The notes: generated by a model not told the origin, from the sequence alone. Shown: positions 43,061 through 53,131, counted from the first letter of the stretch. The stretch is 64,000 nucleotides of DNA from Bernardetia sp963719525 (GCA_963719525.1 CAVRCG010000004.1:2914001-2978000); one strand, 5' to 3'. Program-made: numbers and translations.

Positions 43061-45932
43061 CTATTTTCCAATTAAAATAAAAGCAGCCCAATAATAAGGA
43101 GCAGCAAATTTTTCATTCTCTAATAAAGACAATTTGGCTTTTTGGAGAGAAAGCGAATAATCGATATATTGAAAAGACGTATTTTTTGATGCTTCTGTTT
43201 TTGTATCTTCTAATTTTTCTACATTTTCCAGATTATTTTTGTAGAAAGTAGTTGCTAATTTATTCGTTGCCTCATCGCTCACCTGCCACAAAGAAACCGT
43301 TAGATTTTCTGCACCTGCATAAAACCACGCTCTAGTAAGTCCGACAATTCCCTCTCCTTTTGAAGTTTTGCCAAGACCAGTTTCACAAGCCGACATCATA
43401 ACTAACTCTGCACCAACCTGCAAGGCATAAATATCAGACGCAAACAAACTGCCTGTAGTTCCATCAGCATTTGTTAGAAAAATTTGAGATAAATCTGGAT
43501 TTTCTTCATTTACTTTTCCGTGAGTTGCCAAATGTATAAAACGATAGTTTTTTAATGAGTCTGAAAACAAAATTGATTTGTTGGCTTCCTTGTAAGTATG
43601 AAGAGAAGTAGCGATTTTCTTTTCACTAAAAAGAGAATTAATTTGCTTTACTTCTTGCGCCGTTCCTTTTAGATTAGGTAATTCATTACTCTGAAAATTT
43701 ATGGGAGCAAAAAGAAAAATAGATGAATGGGTAGGTTTTCTAGTTTCGTTTTCTTCTATGAATAAGGTTGCAGAATAACTATAACTTATAGTATGTTGTT
43801 TTATGAGAAAAGGTAATTCAGAATAACTTTCTTTTTTTACAAAATCACTTTTTTTGTCTATCTTTTGAGTAAACAAAGCTTCAAAAGGAATTTTACCCAT
43901 GTTCCCTTCAGGAATAATAACTACTTTTTCGATGGAAGAGGGAATACTAAAAAACAAAAGTTGCTGGCTAAGTAGAGAAGAAGATTCAATAAAATCATCG
44001 TAACTTTGATATTCAATGCTATTTCTGAGATAGACCATATCATTTTCCAAACTTTTCTCACTAATTGTATTTATTTCTAGCTTATTTTTGGTAATAAAGA
44101 AAGCATAAATTTGAGAATTATCTTTTTTATTATAGGTTTGAGCATACAATAGCAATGCTGTTTTGTTGTCTAGTTTTGCTTGAATTTTGGGAATATCAGC
44201 AATCTGAGTTTTGTATTTTAATGAAAAGTAATTTGGATATTGCTTTTCTAATAAATTTGTAAATTCTTTTGCCTGACCCTGATAATTAATAAGTTGTGAG
44301 CGCATGTCAAGCAAAACTGAATCTTGAAGAGTACTTTCTGTACCAATTGTAGAGATAGGATAGCTTTGAATTTGCTGCTGAAAATAAGCAATCTGTGTTT
44401 GAATAGTTTGTTCTTTTTCTAAGAGAGCATCTGGAATTCCTGCAAAATGCTTTGCCTTTGTATCAGCAATAGCAGCCAGCAAAACAGAGGCTTTATTTTT
44501 TTCAGCAAAATAAAATGCTTGTTCTTTATATTTTTGTTTTTGAAGAGGAAACTCACTAATGGTATAAGAAATTCGAAGCCCTGTTTCATAAATTTCTGCT
44601 GCACGGTTGCCCAATGCAATTTTGTCTTGTTTGTTTGTCCTTAGATTTCGGATAGTCAATATTAGTTTATCAGCAACTAATACTGTTTCGATGGCATCTT
44701 TCAAATCATTTAATAAAAGCGTTTTTTCGTTGTATTTTCTCTCTAAGGTACGTGCTTTTAAGGAGAGAGAAAGCAGTAGAATATCAGCATTCAGATAATC
44801 TGTAGGAAGAGGATTCTCATTTACTTTTTTGGGTTCGAAACTAATCGTGTTGGCTTGAAGTGCTTTTTGATAAAAATTTAATGCTTTAGAAAACTTTCGT
44901 TTTGCTTCATAGATTGTTCCTAATTGGTTATAAACTGTCGCAATGTCTGGATGTTTTTGTCCATAATTATTTTGATAAATTTTCAACGCCTGCATTTCAT
45001 ACTCTTCTGCTTGTTCAAAGTAATTTTGAAGGAATGAATTTTGTCCTAAATTATTAATTACAAATGCTTTTGCAAGCTCGTTGTGAGAAGTTTCGAAAAG
45101 AACTTAAGGCTTTTTTAAAATAATTTTCTGATAAAACATAACTTTCCTGTCCTCTCAAAATTACTCCCAAATTAATCTGTGTGTAAGCTAATTTGTTACT
45201 AATTCTATTATTTGTTTCTTGGTTAGTTGCATTCTGATTACTCTTATTTTCTCGTTCAATTTTATCGTAAATACCTTGACTCATTTGATAATATTCTTTT
45301 GCATTTTCGGGAAATTGGCTTGTCAGAATTAATCCAAAATTATTATACGCATCTGCTACTTCTTCCGAATCTTCTCCAATTTTATTTTGTGCTATTAATA
45401 CTGATTGTTCGGCAAAAGAACGTGCACCAGTTAGATTTCCAGACTGCCAAAGCGCAATACTCATACTTTTATTGAGTTGAAGTTGTTGTTGTGGCGACAA
45501 ATTTTCATTTCTGTCTAACTTTTTGAAATCAATATATGCTTTCTCAAAAAACTCAACGGCTTTATTTATATCTCCTTCATAAAGAGCAAATTCACCTTTT
45601 GTATGTGTAGCTTGAATAGCCAATGCAGGTTTTTGTTGATATACAGAAACTGGAATTTCATCTAGTTTTGAGAGTAATTTTTTGGCTTTATCTATATTTC
45701 CATTTTGAGTATAAAAGCGAACTAATTCTGCGTGTGTATTCAAAAAATCTTCCCAAGAAGTAGATTTTAATTGTAAATCTAATTTGTTTTCTAGTACCAA
45801 AACTCTGTTGTTTGTAGAATCAAATTGAGATTGATTTTGCAAGAAAGCAAAATTTGAACTTGCCATTCCTACAAATAAAAACAGAGTAAGAATAGTAATA
45901 ATAGTAAGAATAAAAAAGTGAACTGGTTTCAT
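43061..45932 (-). CDS. TPR-CHAT protein (caspase-like protease domain), one frameshift
   Basis: The N-terminal part (45932 to ~44900) has a membrane anchor (HFFILTIITILTLFLFVGM) and TPR repeats (KAVEFFEKAYIDFKKLDRN, AEEYEMQALKIYQNNYG, FSKALNFYQKALQAN). The C-terminal ~300 residues are a CHAT domain, with IHLATHGKVNEENPDLS (catalytic His) and VMMSACETGLGKTSKGEGIV (catalytic Cys), then LTRAWFYAGAENLTVSLW. CHAT proteases cut proteins in signalling or defence. The frame breaks near 45096. Removing one T from a TTTT run joins SSFETSHNELAKAFVINNLG, giving ~956 aa. A membrane-anchored sensor or protease role is inferred. Confidence 0.82.
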
Positions 45933-46253
45933 GTTTTAATGTAAGTTTGATGTTTTGTGTCCTTGTTTATACTCTCCAATATAGAAATAATAAAATTGTA
46001 GATAGTATTTTCTATGAATTTAAAAAATTGCGATTGATTAATTAAACCCAAAAATGAATATTTCTATATGAATTACTCTATTTTAGCTACAGAGTAGCAC
46101 AACCATTGTAGAACAAAACAAATTCAATGATTTTATTTTTTACACAAAAAAGTCATTCAATATAAATATTGAATGACCTTTATCAACTTGCCGTTGTCAA
46201 TTCTTAACCGACGACTCTCACACTATTGTCAGAGAGCTAACAAAGCTCTATTT
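45933..46253. other. Intergenic region, terminator only
   Basis: It separates the CHAT gene from the upstream TPR gene. Besides the hairpin at 46146-46177 there is a second small stem AGAGCT / AGCTCT at about 46232-46250. No reading frame. Confidence 0.6.
46146..46177 (-). terminator. Terminator of the TPR gene
   Basis: GTCATTCAATA / TATTGAATGAC perfect 11-bp stem with loop TAAA, followed on the minus strand by six T residues. Confidence 0.9.
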
Positions 46254-47774
46254 TTATTCTTCAATCACTTCTTCTTCCATTCCCACCTCATCTACACCTG
46301 CCGAATTTGGATCTTCTACCGAAATACTGGCTATTTCATATTTAGAGGCTGGAGCAAAAGCTGGACTCAAAATAGCTGCTTTTTTTAGATTCTTGACAGC
46401 AAGCGCATATTGTTTTCCTCTATGTTGAAAAATACCCAATGCAAATGCAGCCATAGCCCTAGCATTTCTATTGATTTGAGGTGTACTACTAATTGCTAAA
46501 AGTAATGATTCAGCTTCTACATCGTCTCCTACTTTTTGCAACGCTAAGGCTTGATAAAACAAGATTAAAGGGTTTTTGGGCTTAATGGCAGCATACTGGC
46601 GAGAAAATTCTAATGCATCATCGTAATTTGCTACCTCCAAATAAACTTTAGTTAGTTTGCCATAAATATCTAACTTTTGTTGTGTGTTCAACATAAACTT
46701 TTTTGGATCTTGATTCCCTTCTAGCTTACCTGAACGAGCTTTTTCGTCCATTTCTAAGTGAAAATTAAGTTTTTGAAGAAGCGTATCTTTATCTGCTTTA
46801 TTTTCTATATACGATTTTAATTCTTGTGCATCTGGAAAAGGATCTTTCATTACCACTACTTTTTCCAAAAGTTGTTTTGCGTCGTTAAATTCGTATACTT
46901 TTGAGTATCCATCTGCTACCTTCATCAAAAACTCTGGACTAAATTCCTTTGCACGAGCCGAAAACTGGCTTCCTTTTGTAATCTTACTGAAAGCTCGTTC
47001 TGCTTCTGCATAATTACCCAGTTTAAAATTAGTAAAGCCTAATTCGTAAAAATCTTTATCATAACCAATTCCTGTTTCTGCTCCCGTAACTTCCATAAGT
47101 TCATTCATAAGCTCTAGTGCTTTTTCATGATTACCTACTGTATTCTCATAACGAGCTTGTAAGTAAAACAAATCAGGCATTCCAGGAAACAAATCATTTG
47201 CACTTTTGATATATTTACCTGCTTCTTCTACATTACCAGTACGAAAAAGAAGGTCAATGGTACGAAATTGATAAGCAAACTTTTCACCGTCATCTTCTGC
47301 AATATTGATAATTTTGTCATACATTTTGACAGCATTAGAGTAATCTTTTTTCTGTTTGTATGTATTTGCAAGCATTTCATAAGCAGGAATATAATTCGCC
47401 TTTTCCTTTAAAACAGACTGAAAACACTCCTCAGCAGAAGGATAATTACGACCTTCGTAATAACACATACATTTGTTGTAAAGATATTCCAAATTTTTAG
47501 GTTCTTTTGCAATCGCTTTATCGTAAAAGGCAATCGCTTGTGGAAATTTTTGAGTCATGCGCAATTGCTCTGCCACTACATATTCGTCTAATCCTTCACC
47601 TTTATTAGACTTTGGAAGCTCGTGTGTGTCATCCACATGTGTGGTATCTGCCTCTTCTTGCGCTTGCAAAAAAGTAATTGGTATAAAAAACAAACTACAT
47701 ACAAAGGCTAAAAATAAGCAACTTTTTGAAAGTGGTTTGGATAAATATTCGGATATTTGAGTAGGTGTTATCAT
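46254..47774 (-). CDS. Secreted TPR protein
   Basis: A signal peptide (FLAFVCSLFFIPITFLQAQ) precedes at least eight TPR-like helix pairs: FPQAIAFYDKAIAKEPKN, YPSAEECFQSVLKEKANY, YSNAVKMYDKIINIAED, GNVEEAGKYIKSANDLFP, GNHEKALELMNELMEV, GNYAEAERAFSKITKGS, NYDDALEFSRQYAAIKPKN and QYALAVKNLKKAAILSP. The tail is acidic (VGMEEEVIEE). It probably acts as a periplasmic scaffold. In this phylum such proteins can accompany gliding/secretion or outer-membrane machinery, but no such genes are adjacent. The start is assigned at 47774; an ATG just before the signal peptide is not available. Confidence 0.8.
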   Translation of the reverse strand: MITPTQISEYLSKPLSKSCLFLAFVCSLFFIPITFLQAQEEADTTHVDDTHELPKSNKGEGLDEYVVAEQLRMTQKFPQAIAFYDKAIAKEPKNLEYLYNKCMCYYEGRNYPSAEECFQSVLKEKANYIPAYEMLANTYKQKKDYSNAVKMYDKIINIAEDDGEKFAYQFRTIDLLFRTGNVEEAGKYIKSANDLFPGMPDLFYLQARYENTVGNHEKALELMNELMEVTGAETGIGYDKDFYELGFTNFKLGNYAEAERAFSKITKGSQFSARAKEFSPEFLMKVADGYSKVYEFNDAKQLLEKVVVMKDPFPDAQELKSYIENKADKDTLLQKLNFHLEMDEKARSGKLEGNQDPKKFMLNTQQKLDIYGKLTKVYLEVANYDDALEFSRQYAAIKPKNPLILFYQALALQKVGDDVEAESLLLAISSTPQINRNARAMAAFALGIFQHRGKQYALAVKNLKKAAILSPAFAPASKYEIASISVEDPNSAGVDEVGMEEEVIEE

Positions 47775-48197
47775 ATAAGGTTAAATTTGATTTTTTGTAT
47801 AATTTTTTTCTATACTATTTAATGTTGATTTAGTTGTTAAGTAATACGTACTAGTATAGACAAAAACTTTACCTAATTGTGTTAAGTTGGTTTATTAACT
47901 ATTGTTTAGAAAAACGGAGATATACAAATATAAGAAAAGGCTTTTCGAAAACATTGAAAAGCCTTTTAAAACAATAATTTATTTTATAGAATATCAAAGA
48001 ATGTCATTATCTATTCAGCATACCTTGTTTCTTTTTCTATATTAATTTTTGGTGGGGTAGTAAAATTATGTTTGTTACTTTTCGGCTTGATAAATAAAGC
48101 CTCTACCTTCTTTAAACATAGCAATTTGATTTGTCAAATTGATTTTCTTGGGATAAACACATTTCAAAGAACAGCGAAGCTAATTTTACTACACAAC
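47775..48197. other. Intergenic region with inverted repeats
   Basis: Contains the hairpin at 47935-47967. A wider inverted pair GTAGTAAAATTA (about 48056-48067) / TAATTTTACTAC (about 48182-48193) encloses an inverted copy of the dispersed TTTGAnAAATCAAATTGC word (48121-48139). No gene. Confidence 0.6.
47935..47967 (-). terminator. Hairpin with A/T flanks
   Basis: AAAAGGCTTTTC / GAAAAGCCTTTT stem with a 9-base loop. It could terminate the upstream gene 48198-49364 on the minus strand, although it lies 230 bp past its stop. Confidence 0.6.
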
Positions 48198-49364
48198 CTA
48201 ATTTTGAGGTTCTATGTTTATGGCAAAAGGAGTTGAGAGTCTATTTTTATTATCCTTAAAACGAACATATAATGTCTTTGTATCTGATTTTAATTTCTCT
48301 TCTCTCATAAGTGCTGGCTCGTAAGTACTCCATTTGCTTCCCTTAAATTCCTCACTATCCGAAACCATATATTCAGTTGCACCAACAGCATAAATACGCA
48401 TTTGAGCAGTTCCTTCTTCTATCTTTAATGGATTTATGGCTACTCCAACAGCTAGAGGCTGACGGTCTAATGTATCTGTCATACTTGCCCAAGAATACAT
48501 AACTAAATTATTTACCATAGAATAAGTAGCACTTTTGAGGTCTTTTCCTTTTTCCATAGTACGCAGATATTGAATATAATTCTCTACTGCATCTTCATGT
48601 TTGCCCAACACTTGGTATACATCACCTAATGTATATAAAATACTTGCCACACCTGGGTTTTCCAAACCTACAGCTTCAATGGTTTGAAGTGAGAGTTCTT
48701 CGGCTTCTACATAATTTCCTATATTCAAGTTAAGTTGAATTTGGCTTCCCAAAGCATCTAAATATTCTTCTGACTGCGTTCCTTCTGTTTTTACTACTTG
48801 GTCAATATACATATTCAAATATTCTTGTGCACTTTCGTAATCGTATTGCTGCTCATAGTGTTTGGCTAAAAATTTTTGATATTTAGAATTTCCAGATTTT
48901 GCTTTCTTTGTTGCTTCTTCAAAACTAGAGAGAAGAACGTTATCAAAATACAAATCTGAATCGCTACGATCGCCTTCTTGAAGTGTCAGAACTTCTATAT
49001 CTTCTGGCAAATCTTTAAAGACTAAATTAAAATACTGTACACTCATCATCTTACATTGAACAACTCCAGGCTCTGCTGCCGTAATGCGTAACAATGGATA
49101 TATTTCTTCTCCTACAATCATTTTGAAAGCGTGAATAGAACCTCTTTCGTGAAGCGTATATTCTAACCCTTCAAAACAAGTCAATTCCATTTGAAAAACA
49201 GTACTATCAGAAGTAGTCTCAATTTTCGAAATCGTAATATATTCACTATTTGTCCCTGCTACAATAGGAGTATCTATTGTTTTTTGAGCAAAAAGAGAAG
49301 GCATTATTGCCATAGAGGCTATACAAGTGAGGTTTAGTGCGAAATAGCGTAAAATGTTATTCAT
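48198..49364 (-). CDS. Secreted TPR-containing protein of unknown function
   Basis: A signal peptide (LNLTCIASMAIMPSLFAQ) is followed by a beta-rich N-terminal domain (residues ~25-130). TPR-like helices come next (AKSGNSKYQKFLAKHYEQQY, YESAQEYLNMYIDQV, GNYVEAEELSLQTIEAVG, GKHEDAVENYIQYLRTME). A C-terminal beta domain (VGVAINPLKIEEGTAQMRIYA, TKTLYVRFKDNKNRLSTPFA) ends in a way that resembles Ig-like/Fn3 modules. No family is recognised. It is the first of three same-strand secreted or anchored TPR proteins (43061-49364), separated by terminators. Confidence 0.7.
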   Translation of the reverse strand: MNNILRYFALNLTCIASMAIMPSLFAQKTIDTPIVAGTNSEYITISKIETTSDSTVFQMELTCFEGLEYTLHERGSIHAFKMIVGEEIYPLLRITAAEPGVVQCKMMSVQYFNLVFKDLPEDIEVLTLQEGDRSDSDLYFDNVLLSSFEEATKKAKSGNSKYQKFLAKHYEQQYDYESAQEYLNMYIDQVVKTEGTQSEEYLDALGSQIQLNLNIGNYVEAEELSLQTIEAVGLENPGVASILYTLGDVYQVLGKHEDAVENYIQYLRTMEKGKDLKSATYSMVNNLVMYSWASMTDTLDRQPLAVGVAINPLKIEEGTAQMRIYAVGATEYMVSDSEEFKGSKWSTYEPALMREEKLKSDTKTLYVRFKDNKNRLSTPFAINIEPQN

Positions 49365-50023
49365 AGAAAATACGTATAAAATACTTAAAAGTGTACTAGT
49401 TTTGATAGAATAGATAAGGTAGCGTAAGGCAATAGAGAAAGGTAATAGAAAAAAGCAATGAAAATTTGATTTTTGAATCTAATCTTGACTGTAATTAGAC
49501 TATAGTTATTTACTATATAAATAAAATTTAATATAGCTTAAATTTACTACAAAATTCAGTAAATGCTGCACAAATATGTAACAAATTAAAAGAAATAATT
49601 TGAGAATACTATTTAGACAAATTTGAAAGCAGATGCAAAAGTAAACTAAAGCAACTAAATCAAAGATTTCTTTATCTGGAAACAATATAATTCATTACTT
49701 GCAATTTGGCAAACATTAAGCCATTATTTGTTAGAAAGTTCATTTTTAATCAATTTTGAAGCTACTACAAATCATTATCAAAACTTAGTAGATGCTTTGA
49801 GAGTTATAAAGCAAGCTTGTTTTACTATAGACCAATTTTTTCTTATAGTAGAATAATCAGATTAAAAGAATTAGATTAAAAATTACTAATTCAACTCTTG
49901 CTCTCAATTCATTCACTAGTCATGTAGTAGCTTTTATCTAACTTGCAGATTGTTTAATTTAATTATTTTAATTATTCAACCTTCTCTATCTGCTTTACCA
50001 TACTTTTACTTTTCTCTATCTTA
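49365..50023. other. Gene-free AT-rich region
   Basis: About 660 bp between the divergent TPR gene and the type III PKS gene. I see no reading frame, no heptamer array and no member of the inverted-repeat families. It presumably carries both promoters. Confidence 0.6.
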
Positions 50024-51127
50024 ATGAGTTATATTACTGCCCTGAATACTGCCAATCCTCCTTTTACTATTTCTCAAGAACAAAGTGCTGATTTTTCATC
50101 TCATTTTATGGGCAGAACCAAAGATGAAAAGAGGAAAGTTAGAATCTTACAACGTGCTACAGGAATAAAAAATCGTTATACTGTTCTTGAAGATTATACA
50201 AGAAAAGAAAATTTTGACTTTTATCCCAATTCTGAAGACTTAGAGCCTTTTCCCACTACCTCCCAACGTATGAAGATATATGAAAAATGGGCAACAAAAC
50301 TAGGTGTAGAAGCTGCAAAACCAATTATAAAAGGAAGAGAAAAAGAAATTACGCATCTAATTACGGTAAGTTGTACAGGAATGTTTGCTCCAGGGATTGA
50401 CATTGAACTTTTGGAAAATTTGGGTTTAAATTCCTCCGTTCAACGAACCTCTATTAATTTTATGGGGTGTTATGCTTCTTTTAATGCTTTGAAAGTAGCA
50501 GATGCTTTCTGTACTGCCTTCGATGCAAAAGTTTTAATTGTAGGAGTAGAGTTGTGTACACTTCATTATCAAAAAAAATCCGATGATGATAACATTTTGG
50601 CAAATTCAATTTTTGCTGATGGTGCTGCTGCCGTTTTGGTAGAATCAAAGCCAAGACCAAATAACACAAACTTACTCTTAAAGAAATTTTATTGCGACCT
50701 TGTGCCAAAGGGAAAACGAGATATGGCATGGTATATTAGAGATACAGGTTTTGAGATGCGCTTATCTTCTTATGTAGCTGATATTTTGGGAGAAGAAATT
50801 GAAGATATTTTGGATAAACTCATGGACGGATTAGATATAGATAGAAATTCTGATGCTATTTCGCAATGGGCTGTGCATCCAGGAGGAAAAAAGATTTTAG
50901 AAACGCTTGCAAAAAAACTTTCTATGAACAAATCAAAATTAGATGTTCCATTCAAAATTTGGGAAGAATATGGAAACATGTCTTCTGTAACCGTACTTTT
51001 TGTTTTGAAAGAACTTCTAAACAATAAAGCAAATTACAAACTCAAAAATAATCAACTTATCCCTTCCCTTGCCTTTGGTCCTGGATTGACTGTCGAATCG
51101 GCTCTTTTTGAGTTGGTAGAAATGTAG
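50024..51127 (+). CDS. Type III polyketide synthase (chalcone/stilbene synthase family)
   Basis: A homodimeric thiolase-fold enzyme that extends a CoA starter with malonyl-CoA. The catalytic triad is visible: Cys149 in INFMGCYASFNALK, His285 in QWAVHPGGKKILE and Asn318 in EYGNMSSVTVLF. VSCTGMFAPGIDIELLENLG and SIFADGAAAVLVE are also typical. Length 367 aa is normal for a bacterial type III PKS. The product could be an alkylresorcinol, alkylpyrone or phloroglucinol-type compound; starter and cyclisation cannot be read from sequence. The usual neighbour, a methyltransferase or oxidase for tailoring, is absent; tRNAs follow. Confidence 0.92.
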   Translation: MSYITALNTANPPFTISQEQSADFSSHFMGRTKDEKRKVRILQRATGIKNRYTVLEDYTRKENFDFYPNSEDLEPFPTTSQRMKIYEKWATKLGVEAAKPIIKGREKEITHLITVSCTGMFAPGIDIELLENLGLNSSVQRTSINFMGCYASFNALKVADAFCTAFDAKVLIVGVELCTLHYQKKSDDDNILANSIFADGAAAVLVESKPRPNNTNLLLKKFYCDLVPKGKRDMAWYIRDTGFEMRLSSYVADILGEEIEDILDKLMDGLDIDRNSDAISQWAVHPGGKKILETLAKKLSMNKSKLDVPFKIWEEYGNMSSVTVLFVLKELLNNKANYKLKNNQLIPSLAFGPGLTVESALFELVEM

Positions 51128-51484
51128 AAAAAGAGGTATTTTACCAAATCAAAAAAAAGATTTGAAATTTATAAAAAACCTAACAAATTGATAACTAATT
51201 ATTTACAATTTATTTTTCTTTCAATTATCGAAAAAATCATTCAGCTAATCAAAAAAATTAATATTTTGTTTGTGTATGTCAAAAATAGTTACTTACTTTG
51301 CATCGCAAAAAAGAACAACTAATTGGTCTTTTAAACCAAATAACGAACGTGTTATTTGAAGAATCTGATATAACATTTGAAGCAACAAAATATTATTCTA
51401 TAAATTTCAAATTTCCTTTGAACTAAAATAATTTGTTTGTAGTTTTGTAGTCAGATAGCAAATATAAGAAACTAAGCAAAAACT
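51128..51484. other. Intergenic region with tRNA promoter
   Basis: No gene between the PKS stop and the tRNA-Ser. It carries a full-consensus promoter at 51417-51447; nothing else notable. Confidence 0.6.
51417..51447 (+). promoter_or_regulatory. Bacteroidota-type promoter of tRNA-Ser
   Basis: TTTG, exactly 19 bp, then TAGTTTTG, matching the phylum consensus TTTG-N19-TAnnTTTG. Transcription would begin about 30 bp before the tRNA. Confidence 0.8.
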
Positions 51485-51570
51485 AGAGAGGTGGCTGAGT
51501 GGTCAAAGCGGCACCTTGCTAAGGTGTTGTACTGGTAACGGTACCGGGGGTTCGAATCCCTTCCTCTCTA
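51485..51570 (+). tRNA. tRNA-Ser (anticodon GCT)
   Basis: An 86-nt class II tRNA. The acceptor stem AGAGAGG / CCTCTCT has discriminator A. The D arm is TGGCTGAGTGGTCAAAGC, the anticodon loop is TTGCTAA, and a long variable arm GTACTGGTAACGGTAC and T loop TTCGAAT follow. CCA is not encoded. It reads AGC/AGU codons. Confidence 0.96.
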
Positions 51571-51619
51571 CTAGAATTTCAATATTCTAAACAAAACGGA
51601 AAATAAAGTTTAATTTTAT

Positions 51620-51650
51620 TTTGTTTTTATAAAAAAATAGATTACCTTTG
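51620..51650 (+). promoter_or_regulatory. Bacteroidota-type promoter of tRNA-Pro
   Basis: TTTG, exactly 19 bp, TACCTTTG: a second full match to TTTG-N19-TAnnTTTG, in the spacer between tRNA-Ser and tRNA-Pro. Confidence 0.78.
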
Positions 51651-51727
51651 TATTCTGAAATTTGATACTCAAATAGAGGAATTAGATTACTAAAATTAAT
51701 CAGTTCTCTATGTCGAGTCAGTATAAT

Positions 51728-51802
51728 CGGGATGTAGCGTAGTCCGGTCATCGCGCCTCGTTTGGGACGAGGAGGTCGCAGGTTCGAATCCTGCTATCCC
51801 GA
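51728..51802 (+). tRNA. tRNA-Pro (anticodon TGG)
   Basis: The acceptor stem CGGGATG / TATCCCG has a terminal G-U pair and discriminator A. D arm TAGCGTAGTCCGGTCATCGC, anticodon stem CCTCG / CGAGG with loop TTTGGGA, T arm GCAGGTTCGAATCCTGC. Reads CCN codons, mainly CCA/CCG. Confidence 0.96.
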
Positions 51803-51893
51803 CAAAATTATAAAAAAATTGTTAGTCGTAAAACTAATTTTATCTCGTATAATTTTAATTTTTATCTAACAATTTTTTTTATTTTATCCTATT

Positions 51894-51967
51894 GGTTCCT
51901 TAGCTCAACTGGATAGAGCAACTCCCTTCTAAGGAGTAGGTTTCAGGTTCGAGTCCTGAAGGAATCA
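51894..51967 (+). tRNA. tRNA-Arg (anticodon TCT)
   Basis: The acceptor stem GGTTCCT / AGGAATC contains a G-U pair, with discriminator A. D arm TAGCTCAACTGGATAGAGCA, anticodon stem ACTCC / GGAGT with loop CTTCTAA, T arm TTCAGGTTCGAGTCCTGAA. No promoter of its own was seen, so it is probably transcribed from the tRNA-Pro promoter. Confidence 0.96.
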
Positions 51968-52012
51968 CTAAAAGTAGACTAAAAAAATAGACTAAAAAAC
52001 TAGGCTATAATT

Positions 52013-52050
52013 AAAAAAAGGCATATACATTTATTTGTGTATGCCTTTTT
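52013..52050 (+). terminator. Terminator of the tRNA cluster
   Basis: GGCATATACA / TGTGTATGCC stem (one mismatch) with A and T tracts on both sides. It also serves the convergent M48 peptidase gene. Confidence 0.85.
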
Positions 52051-52078
52051 ATTAGTTTATATTTTTGTATAAACAATA

Positions 52079-53131
52079 TTAAGAATTTCTTTTCTTAAAA
52101 AAGTCATCAAAAAACTCTTTCGCTTTTTTGCTTGTCTCATCCATTTTTTCTGAAACGTTTTGTGCTGTTCTTTTAAATTCATCATTGAATTGTGATGATT
52201 GTGCCGAATTTCGTGTCAACTCTGTAGCTTGCTCAAAATCATTTGCATATCCTTTTGAAGCTTCTTTTACATCTTCCCAAACCGAAGCGTTTTGTTCGGC
52301 ATCTGTTCTTCTTGGATAACTTCCCTGCAAAGTAGCATCATAATCTCCAGAACGAACCCAGTTTACAATTTCTAAAGCACGAGTAGAAGCAAAAGGATGA
52401 GACTCTCCAATTATATTAAAAAACTTGAATAATGTATCTCCTGCATTATCGTTTTTATTGTACTCTTCGGCTTGCTCTAAAAAAGCTGCTACATCCATTT
52501 GTTCAAAATTTCCTCCTGCTAATTTCATAGCTACACGAAGCGAAACATCAGGATTTTGAGTAGCTAAAAGTCCTGCTCGATCGGCACTCAACTCACTTTT
52601 TCTACTCCATTCTTGCAACGCATAATACACACCAGAAAAAATCCAATTTGGAATAGGAAGCTGAACAAGAGACTTTGAAATTTTTTGAAGGATTACAAAT
52701 AATGTTCTATAAAGCATGTGTCCACTCATAATATGTCCTAATTCGTGTCCCAAAACTTCTGTTAGTTCTTCATCGTCTAATCGTTCTACCAAACCCGAAT
52801 TAAGAACAATAAAAGGATTATCCATTCCGACAGCAAAAGCATTCAAAATTGTACTTTGAGAAACATATACTTCTGGTCTCTTTTGTATGTCAAAAGTTTT
52901 GCATACTTTATCAAACAACAAATTTACTCTCAAAAACTGCTTATCCGATACTCTAACAGCAGAAGCCAAATACATAAGGCGAAGGGAGCGTTCGGAAGTT
53001 GCTCCGAAAAGCATACTCAAAAGTTTGTCTAAACCAGGTACTTTTTTGAGTGTTGTAAGAGCTGCTCGGTCGGCTGGATGTTCCCAAGCACGAGAAGAAA
53101 TTTGGTGTAAAATAATTTTTTGAGTTGTCAT
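52079..53131 (-). CDS. M48 family zinc metallopeptidase
   Basis: The HExxH zinc site is HELGH (residues 129-133) in EVLGHELGHIMSGHML, with the third ligand Glu in SRKSELSADRAGLLA (near residue 180). NAFAVGMDNPFIVLNSGLVERLDDEEL upstream is also typical. A substrate-side histidine lies in ESHPFASTRALEIV. There is no strong membrane anchor, unlike HtpX; this is the YcaL/LoiP-like or soluble M48 group. The C-terminal ~65 residues are a charged helical tail. Length 350 aa. A general protein quality-control role is inferred. Confidence 0.9.
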   Translation of the reverse strand: MTTQKIILHQISSRAWEHPADRAALTTLKKVPGLDKLLSMLFGATSERSLRLMYLASAVRVSDKQFLRVNLLFDKVCKTFDIQKRPEVYVSQSTILNAFAVGMDNPFIVLNSGLVERLDDEELTEVLGHELGHIMSGHMLYRTLFVILQKISKSLVQLPIPNWIFSGVYYALQEWSRKSELSADRAGLLATQNPDVSLRVAMKLAGGNFEQMDVAAFLEQAEEYNKNDNAGDTLFKFFNIIGESHPFASTRALEIVNWVRSGDYDATLQGSYPRRTDAEQNASVWEDVKEASKGYANDFEQATELTRNSAQSSQFNDEFKRTAQNVSEKMDETSKKAKEFFDDFFKKRNS

